26,436 bases of DNA from an uncultured Clostridia bacterium. GTDB lineage: Bacteria; Bacillota; Clostridia; Christensenellales; Borkfalkiaceae. Position 1 is the stretch's first letter. Every line of letters begins with the position of its first letter. Under the pieces are notes generated by a model. It was given only the letters and a program-made list of their open reading frames with translations, made no database searches and had not been told where the DNA came from. Made by a program: the position numbers and the translations under genes. Shown one piece after another: positions 21,765 to 26,436 of the stretch. The stretch lies in contig CAMUNT010000011.1 in the NCBI GenBank assembly GCA_947090365.1, positions 1 through 26,436 on the forward strand, in the 5' to 3' direction.

Positions 21765-22613
21765 TTGAATAAGCTATTAATTGTCGACGGGCATAATCTG
21801 TTATTTCAAATGTTTTACGGAATGCCCTCACGCATAGTAGGTATAAACGGTAAACCTATTCAGGGAGTATTGGGATTTGTCGGTGCACTGCTTAAAATTA
21901 TAAAAATAACGGAGCCTTCGCACGTTATAGTGCTCTTTGACGGGGAACACGAAAATTTGCGTACAGAACTAAATCCTGATTATAAAAAAAACAGAACAGA
22001 CTTTACTTTCGTTGAAGAAAACGACAATCCGTATTCACAGCTTGAATATATTTACCCTGCTTTGAAATTATTGAACATTGCTTATTTCGAGGAAGATAAA
22101 TATGAGGTAGACGATATAATCGCTTCTTATGCGTATAGTTACGGCATTAATACCGAAATAATTATTTCGTCGTTTGACAGCGATTTTTTTCAGTTGATTA
22201 ACGATAATGTTTCCGTATTGCGTTACCGTGGTAAAAATACAATAATTTGTGACAGATCTTATATTGTGAAGCGGTTCGGAATTCCTCCTGAGCTTTACGC
22301 CGATTTTAAGTCTTTAACGGGAGATAGCTCTGATAATATAAAAGGGGTCGACGCGGTCGGTGCGGTTACGGCAATGAAGCTGATTAAGGAGTTCGGTGAC
22401 ATTGAGCAAATTATTTTGCATTCAGATCTTATCGTAAGCAACCGCGTAAGAAATTCGATAATAACTAATAAACAGCGTATTAAAGAAAATTTTCAGCTGA
22501 TTAAACTCAAAAATATTCATAAAATACCCTATGATTTGAATGAATTAGAGTATAAGTATAACGGTTTAACGACGAACAGTGTATTAGAGAAATTAGGTTT
22601 GATAATAAAATAA
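21765..22613 (+). CDS. Stand-alone 5'-3' exonuclease (flap nuclease, Pol I N-domain type)
   Basis: 282 residues from a TTG start; GGGAG (21752-21756) lies eight bases before it and the N-terminus then reads NKLLIVDGHNLLFQ as expected. All acidic metal ligands of the family are in place: D8, D59, E114, D116, D117, D138, D140, D187 and D190. A basic segment (YKKNR, 73-77) and the helix-hairpin GVDAVGAVTAMKLI (194-207) that grips duplex DNA are also present. It should cut 5' flaps and RNA primers. It is a divergent paralogue of the N-terminal domain of PolA encoded 560 bases downstream, which itself looks intact. No promoter is evident between the tRNA terminator and this start. Confidence 0.9.
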   Translation: MNKLLIVDGHNLLFQMFYGMPSRIVGINGKPIQGVLGFVGALLKIIKITEPSHVIVLFDGEHENLRTELNPDYKKNRTDFTFVEENDNPYSQLEYIYPALKLLNIAYFEEDKYEVDDIIASYAYSYGINTEIIISSFDSDFFQLINDNVSVLRYRGKNTIICDRSYIVKRFGIPPELYADFKSLTGDSSDNIKGVDAVGAVTAMKLIKEFGDIEQIILHSDLIVSNRVRNSIITNKQRIKENFQLIKLKNIHKIPYDLNELEYKYNGLTTNSVLEKLGLIIK

Positions 22614-22624
22614 TTGGTTAATAC

Positions 22625-22653
22625 TTGCCGTACTTTAAGTTTTATGATATAAT
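22625..22653 (+). promoter_or_regulatory. Promoter for the unknown gene, polA and coaE
   Basis: TTGCCG (22625-22630), 17-bp spacer, TGA-extended TATAAT (22648-22653). Confidence 0.7.
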
Positions 22654-22670
22654 TGTATTGAGGAATGCTT

Positions 22671-23156
22671 ATGAGTTTTAAACAGCAGCTTAATGAATTT
22701 TATAAGAACCTTGACGATAAGGCTGAACAGATTAAAGAAGTTTTAAATAGAAAAGGCTTCAAAGCCGAAAAAAGATATTATAACGGACATTATAATAAAG
22801 ACGTTTCAGGTAACTACGTCAGGGATTATTATCCTATTCCGGTTATCGAAGTGTCCGGGTTATGTGATATTGAAATTGTCGGAATTCATATCAATATAAC
22901 TACAAAAACTTCAATTAAGAATGCTATTGATTTTAATTATGAAAAATTGTCGGAATATTACTTCGAAGTTTACGGCGTAGTAGATTATCTTTCGGATTAT
23001 TACAGAAGCGGTGACGATATCTTAAAACTTTATAAAAATTTAGAAGCTTGTAATGAAAAAGAAATCGGTTTCGGTTTCAGTTTTGTAAATAATACTTCAG
23101 CGGATAAAATTTTAAACGTGGTAGCTACTTTAAAGCAAAACGGTTTTTACTATTAA
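22671..23156 (+). CDS. Hypothetical protein between the exonuclease and polA
   Basis: 161 residues from the ATG at 22671; GAGG (22660-22663) is seven bases away, whereas an ATG at 22665 would be too close. I do not recognise the family. It starts with a helix (QQLNEFYKNLDDKAEQIKEV) followed by a Tyr-rich, strand-rich alpha/beta body (YYNGHYNKDVSGNYVRDYYP, then IVGIHINITT) and a helical end. No membrane segment, signal or Cys cluster is visible. It is transcribed with polA, 18 bases downstream. A DNA-related role is suggested only by its neighbours. Confidence 0.7.
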   Translation: MSFKQQLNEFYKNLDDKAEQIKEVLNRKGFKAEKRYYNGHYNKDVSGNYVRDYYPIPVIEVSGLCDIEIVGIHINITTKTSIKNAIDFNYEKLSEYYFEVYGVVDYLSDYYRSGDDILKLYKNLEACNEKEIGFGFSFVNNTSADKILNVVATLKQNGFYY

Positions 23157-23174
23157 TTTTTCAGGAAACAGAGT

Positions 23175-25733
23175 ATGAAAAAGCTTGTGCTTATTGACGG
23201 AAATAGTTTATTGAACAGGGCGTACTATGCTACGCCTGTTTTTACTACGAGAAGCGGAATGCCGACGAACGCAATTTTCGGATTTATTAAATTGTTGTTC
23301 AAAATTATCGGAGACGTTAAACCTGAATATATAATAGTTGCGTTCGATCTTAAAGCGCCCACATTCAGGCATAAAATGTACGAAGGTTACAAGGCGACGC
23401 GAAAAGGAATGCCCGATGATCTTGCCGTACAGGTTGAACCGCTTAAAAGTCTTTTAAGCGCAATGAAAATATCAACGTGTTCAAAAGAGGGATTTGAAGC
23501 GGACGATATAGTTGGAACGCTGTCGAAAAAGTTTGACGTACACAGTTATATTTATACGGGAGACAGGGACAGTTTTCAGCTTGTTGACGATAAGACGGAT
23601 GTCTATTATACGAGAAGAGGGGTTTCGGACCTTCAAAAGCTTAATATTAACAATTTTAAAGCGGAAACGGGAATTGTGCCTTCACAGGTTATCGATTTAA
23701 AGGCGCTTATGGGTGATGCTTCCGATAACATTCCCGGCGTTGCGGGGATAGGTGAAAAAACGGCTTTAAACCTGCTTGACAGATTTGGTACGCTTGAAGG
23801 CGTATATGAGAATATCGACAGTATAAGCGGAGCTGTAAAAACCAAACTTTCGGAAAATAAGGAAATCGCGTACGTGTCTTACAAGCTTGCCACAATCAAC
23901 AGGGATTGCGATTTGGATATAAAGCTTGAAAATTGCGTCACGCCGAAAAAATATAGCGGTGACGTTAGAAAACTGTTCGGTGATTTTGAGTTTAACAGTC
24001 TGCTAGGATTGGATATTTTCGAAGAAAATACAAACGTTCAAAGCAACGAGATTCTTTATCCCGAAAAAATAGTTTGCGTAACTTATGAAGATGCGCTTAA
24101 ATTTTTAGACGGTCAAAATGAGTTCGGTATTTCTTTGGAGGAAGCTTGCGCTCATATTTATAACGGAAAAACGGAAATTGTATTGGAAATTTCCGAAAAT
24201 TTATTAAGTGAAGGTATATCAGCCGAGAGTTTTGTCGATATATTGAGGTTCATTTTTTCCGATAAGAAAAATAAGGTTGTCTTATTTAATTGCAAATCGG
24301 CAATGCATACTTTAAAGCAACTTGGAATACGATTTGATTGTGATTTCGATGACCTGTCTATTGTAAAATATCTTTCTGAATATTCTGTGGCTACTTCGGG
24401 ATGGGGGTTGAAGGAGCTGTGTAATGCAAATGCAATTGATGTGAATTATTCCGCATTTGCCACGATTAAACTATTTGAAAAATACCGTAGCGTTTTACAG
24501 GCCGAAAATATTTTGAAATTGTATTACGACATCGAAAAACCGCTTTTGAAAGTACTTTTTGAAATGGAAGACACGGGCGTTAAAGTAAATGAAGGAACTC
24601 TGAATGAACTTGCTAAACGCTATGAAACATTGATGCGTGAATATCAAACCAGAATTTTTGAATTATGCGGTTGCAATTTTAATATCAATTCACCGTCTCA
24701 GCTTGCAGAAGTGCTTTATGCCAAACTTGGAATTACGGATGTAAAGATTAAAAAGAGCGGTAAATACTCAACAAGCGCCGACGTGCTGGACAAAGTGAAG
24801 GACAAACATCCCGTAATACAAGAAATTTTAAAATACAGAACTTATCAAAAGCTTTGTTCAACATATTTAGAGGGATATAGGCCTTTGATAGATAAAAAAA
24901 CCAAGCTTGTGCATACAACTTTTAATCAAACGGTTACGGCTACGGGCAGGCTGTCAAGCACAAATCCGAATTTGCAGAATATTCCCATAAGAGAAAGCGA
25001 AGGAAGGGAGCTGAGAAAAATATTCGTACCGCGTGAAGGGAATGTTTTTATAGACGCGGATTATTCACAAATAGAATTGAGGCTGTTGGCTCATTTTTCG
25101 GGTTGCAAAGAACTGATAGAAGCTTACAGGAATAACGAAGATATTCATTCCGTTACGGCGTCGCAGGTTTTCGGTGTAAAGATCAGCGAAGTTACGGAAA
25201 AGATGCGGCGTGAGGCAAAAGCGGTAAACTTCGGAATTATTTACGGAATAAGCGATTTCGGCCTTTCAAGCAATCTCAATATTTCGCGGGCCACCGCGCG
25301 GGAATATATAGAAAAATACTTTAAAACTTACAGTGCGGTAAAGGATTATATGGAATCAAACGTTGCTTTTGCCAAAGCAAACGGCTATGTTTCGACGTTG
25401 ACCGGCAGAAAGCGTCAAATTCCGGAAATAAATTCGTCCAATTTCAATTTGAGACAATTCGGTGAAAGAGCCGCAATGAATATGCCGTTACAGGGCTCGA
25501 GTGCGGATATTATTAAAATTGCAATGATCAACGTTCAAAAAGCGCTTAAAAATGCCTGTTTAAAAACAAAGCTTATTTTACAAGTACATGACGAACTGGT
25601 GCTTGACGCGCCGAAAGAAGAGGCGAAGAAAGCTTCGGAAATATTGAAAGCGGAAATGGAAAATGCCGTTAAACTTCAAGTTCCGCTTACCGTAGACATT
25701 CATACGGGTGAAAATTGGTATGATGCAAAATAA
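23175..25733 (+). CDS. polA: DNA polymerase I
   Basis: 852 residues. The 5'-3' exonuclease domain (1-~285) has D8, D58, E108, D110, D111, D130, D132, D181 and D184. The middle domain (~290-470) has no DxE of a proofreading site (the aligned stretch reads FGISLEEACAHI), so 3'-5' exonuclease activity is probably absent, as in Bacillus-type enzymes. The polymerase domain has motif A DADYSQIELR with D629, motif B RREAKAVNFGIIYG, and motif C QVHDELVLD with H805, D806 and E807. It fills repair gaps and removes Okazaki primers. A weak AGGA ribosome site precedes the ATG. The gene overlaps coaE by 14 bases. Confidence 0.96.
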   Translation: MKKLVLIDGNSLLNRAYYATPVFTTRSGMPTNAIFGFIKLLFKIIGDVKPEYIIVAFDLKAPTFRHKMYEGYKATRKGMPDDLAVQVEPLKSLLSAMKISTCSKEGFEADDIVGTLSKKFDVHSYIYTGDRDSFQLVDDKTDVYYTRRGVSDLQKLNINNFKAETGIVPSQVIDLKALMGDASDNIPGVAGIGEKTALNLLDRFGTLEGVYENIDSISGAVKTKLSENKEIAYVSYKLATINRDCDLDIKLENCVTPKKYSGDVRKLFGDFEFNSLLGLDIFEENTNVQSNEILYPEKIVCVTYEDALKFLDGQNEFGISLEEACAHIYNGKTEIVLEISENLLSEGISAESFVDILRFIFSDKKNKVVLFNCKSAMHTLKQLGIRFDCDFDDLSIVKYLSEYSVATSGWGLKELCNANAIDVNYSAFATIKLFEKYRSVLQAENILKLYYDIEKPLLKVLFEMEDTGVKVNEGTLNELAKRYETLMREYQTRIFELCGCNFNINSPSQLAEVLYAKLGITDVKIKKSGKYSTSADVLDKVKDKHPVIQEILKYRTYQKLCSTYLEGYRPLIDKKTKLVHTTFNQTVTATGRLSSTNPNLQNIPIRESEGRELRKIFVPREGNVFIDADYSQIELRLLAHFSGCKELIEAYRNNEDIHSVTASQVFGVKISEVTEKMRREAKAVNFGIIYGISDFGLSSNLNISRATAREYIEKYFKTYSAVKDYMESNVAFAKANGYVSTLTGRKRQIPEINSSNFNLRQFGERAAMNMPLQGSSADIIKIAMINVQKALKNACLKTKLILQVHDELVLDAPKEEAKKASEILKAEMENAVKLQVPLTVDIHTGENWYDAK

Positions 25734-26313
25734 TATAAAAATTGCTATAACCGGCGGAATTTGCAGCGGTAAGTCAACTGTGGCAAAAATTATTAAAGAA
25801 CAGGGGTATACGGTTATTTCCTGCGACAAAATTTACAGTGAACTTCTGAACGATACACGCTTTATCGATTTAATCGATAAAGAGTTCGGCGATATAAAAA
25901 ATTCCGACGGAACGCTTAACAGAATTAAGCTGTCGGAGATAGTTTTTAATGATATTGAAAAACTTAATAGATTAAATTCTTTGACTCACCCGCGAATAAT
26001 GCAAAAGGCTATGGAGCTGATGTCGGAGGAGGGAATATGTTTCTGCGAAGTCCCGCTTCTGTTTGAGGGCGGTTTTGAGCAGTTATTCAATAACGTTATC
26101 GTTGTTCTACGTAAGAAAAACGAAAGAGTTAACGAACTTATGTTGAGAGCCAAAATTAACGAAAAACAGGCATTATTACGTGTAAACAGTCAGTTTAATT
26201 ATGATAACGTTGAATTTATCAAGTACTATGTCATACATAATGACTTTAATTTGCAGAAATTGCAGGAAGATACTATTAATATTATAAATAAAATCAAAGA
26301 AGATTATATTTAA
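25720..26313 (+). CDS. coaE: Dephospho-CoA kinase
   Basis: 197 residues from the ATG at 25720, eight bases after GGGTGA (25706-25711); GTG 25708 and ATG 25723 are alternatives. The P-loop is GGICSGKST (12-20), followed by D36 in SCDKIY, LTHPRI (88-93) and VPLLFEGG (111-118), which are the CoaE signatures. It phosphorylates the 3'-hydroxyl of dephospho-CoA, the last step of CoA synthesis, in the cytosol. The polA-coaE order with overlap is common in Firmicutes. With panT and coaX upstream, the window holds the first and last kinases of the CoA pathway. No clear hairpin terminator follows. Confidence 0.95.
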   Translation: MMQNNIKIAITGGICSGKSTVAKIIKEQGYTVISCDKIYSELLNDTRFIDLIDKEFGDIKNSDGTLNRIKLSEIVFNDIEKLNRLNSLTHPRIMQKAMELMSEEGICFCEVPLLFEGGFEQLFNNVIVVLRKKNERVNELMLRAKINEKQALLRVNSQFNYDNVEFIKYYVIHNDFNLQKLQEDTINIINKIKEDYI

Positions 26314-26339
26314 AATTTTATTTTTACACTGATTTTGGC

Positions 26340-26368
26340 TTGACATTATAAATAAAATAATATAAAAT
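26340..26368 (+). promoter_or_regulatory. Promoter of tRNA-Leu(AAG)
   Basis: Perfect TTGACA (26340-26345), 17-bp spacer, TAAAAT (26363-26368), about 19 bases before the tRNA. Confidence 0.7.
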
Positions 26369-26387
26369 TACTATGCTTTTAAATTAA

Positions 26388-26436
26388 GCACTCGTGGCGG
26401 AATTGGCAGACGCGCAAGACTAAGGATCTTGTGGTT
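26388..26436 (+). tRNA. tRNA-Leu(AAG), 5' part, cut by the window end
   Basis: The 5' half is visible: acceptor strand GCACTCG, the tRNA-Leu D arm GGAATTGGCAGACGC shared with the gene at 21625, and anticodon stem CAAGA/TCTTG around loop CTAAGGA. The anticodon is AAG (26422-26424), reading CUU and, if A34 is deaminated to inosine, other CUN codons. The start of a variable arm follows. The 3' half is outside the window. Confidence 0.9.

Overview
The window reads as a chromosomal segment of a low-GC, strictly anaerobic member of the Bacillota, class Clostridia. The evidence is a Spo0A sporulation regulator, an electron-bifurcating NfnAB pair, Clostridia-typical small families (DUF4364, TSCPD), strong AGGAGG-type ribosome sites, near-consensus sigma-A promoters with 17-bp spacers and frequent TGn extensions, and U-tailed terminator hairpins. 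I cannot name a genus. I see no prophage, insertion sequence, CRISPR array or rRNA, and tRNAs encode their CCA ends.

Layout. 1-905: C-terminal part of a large Cys-rich repeat surface protein. 1078-4049: a promoter, a mini-protein resembling the PriA N-terminal domain, nfnA, nfnB and an unknown protein, ending at a terminator shared with the convergent DUF4364-TSCPD pair (4136-4935). 5072-6327: an unknown helical protein coupled to a Nudix hydrolase. 6369-6587: a tiny Cys-rich membrane protein on the other strand. 6852-9159: a probable pantothenate ECF S-component, type III pantothenate kinase (coaX) and a RimK-type ATP-grasp ligase. 9214-9304: tRNA-Ser(GGA). 9414-12168: a divergent XRE repressor facing a TetR-ABC efflux operon, with matching palindromic operators on the two promoters. 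12180-12371: a broken small gene. 12435-13658: M29 aminopeptidase, convergent with an RlmI-like rRNA methyltransferase (13733-14896). 14991-20607: a heterodimeric ABC exporter, a membrane protein and a YkpA/YbiT-type ABC-F ATPase. 20757-21527: spo0A behind a cluster of TACAAAA inverted repeats. 21625-26436: tRNA-Leu(CAA), a standalone 5'-3' exonuclease, an unknown protein, polA, coaE and the start of tRNA-Leu(AAG).

How the genes fit together. NfnAB balances ferredoxin, NADH and NADPH pools in fermentative metabolism. PanT and CoaX would feed imported pantothenate into CoA synthesis, and CoaE, encoded 18 kb away, catalyses its last step. The two ABC clusters look like export or resistance modules; one is under a probable two-regulator switch. 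The polA cluster pairs a complete Pol I with a second flap-nuclease domain protein.

The points most worth following are: Spo0A with Glu-Arg where the receiver normally has an Asp-Asp metal pair; the repeat cluster in front of spo0A; the two-operator XRE/TetR control region; the standalone exonuclease plus unknown protein beside polA; the single-domain PriA-like protein leading the nfn operon from an apparently leaderless mRNA; the ATP-grasp ligase behind panT-coaX; and a tRNA-Leu with A34. I found no single system that I can show to be entirely new.
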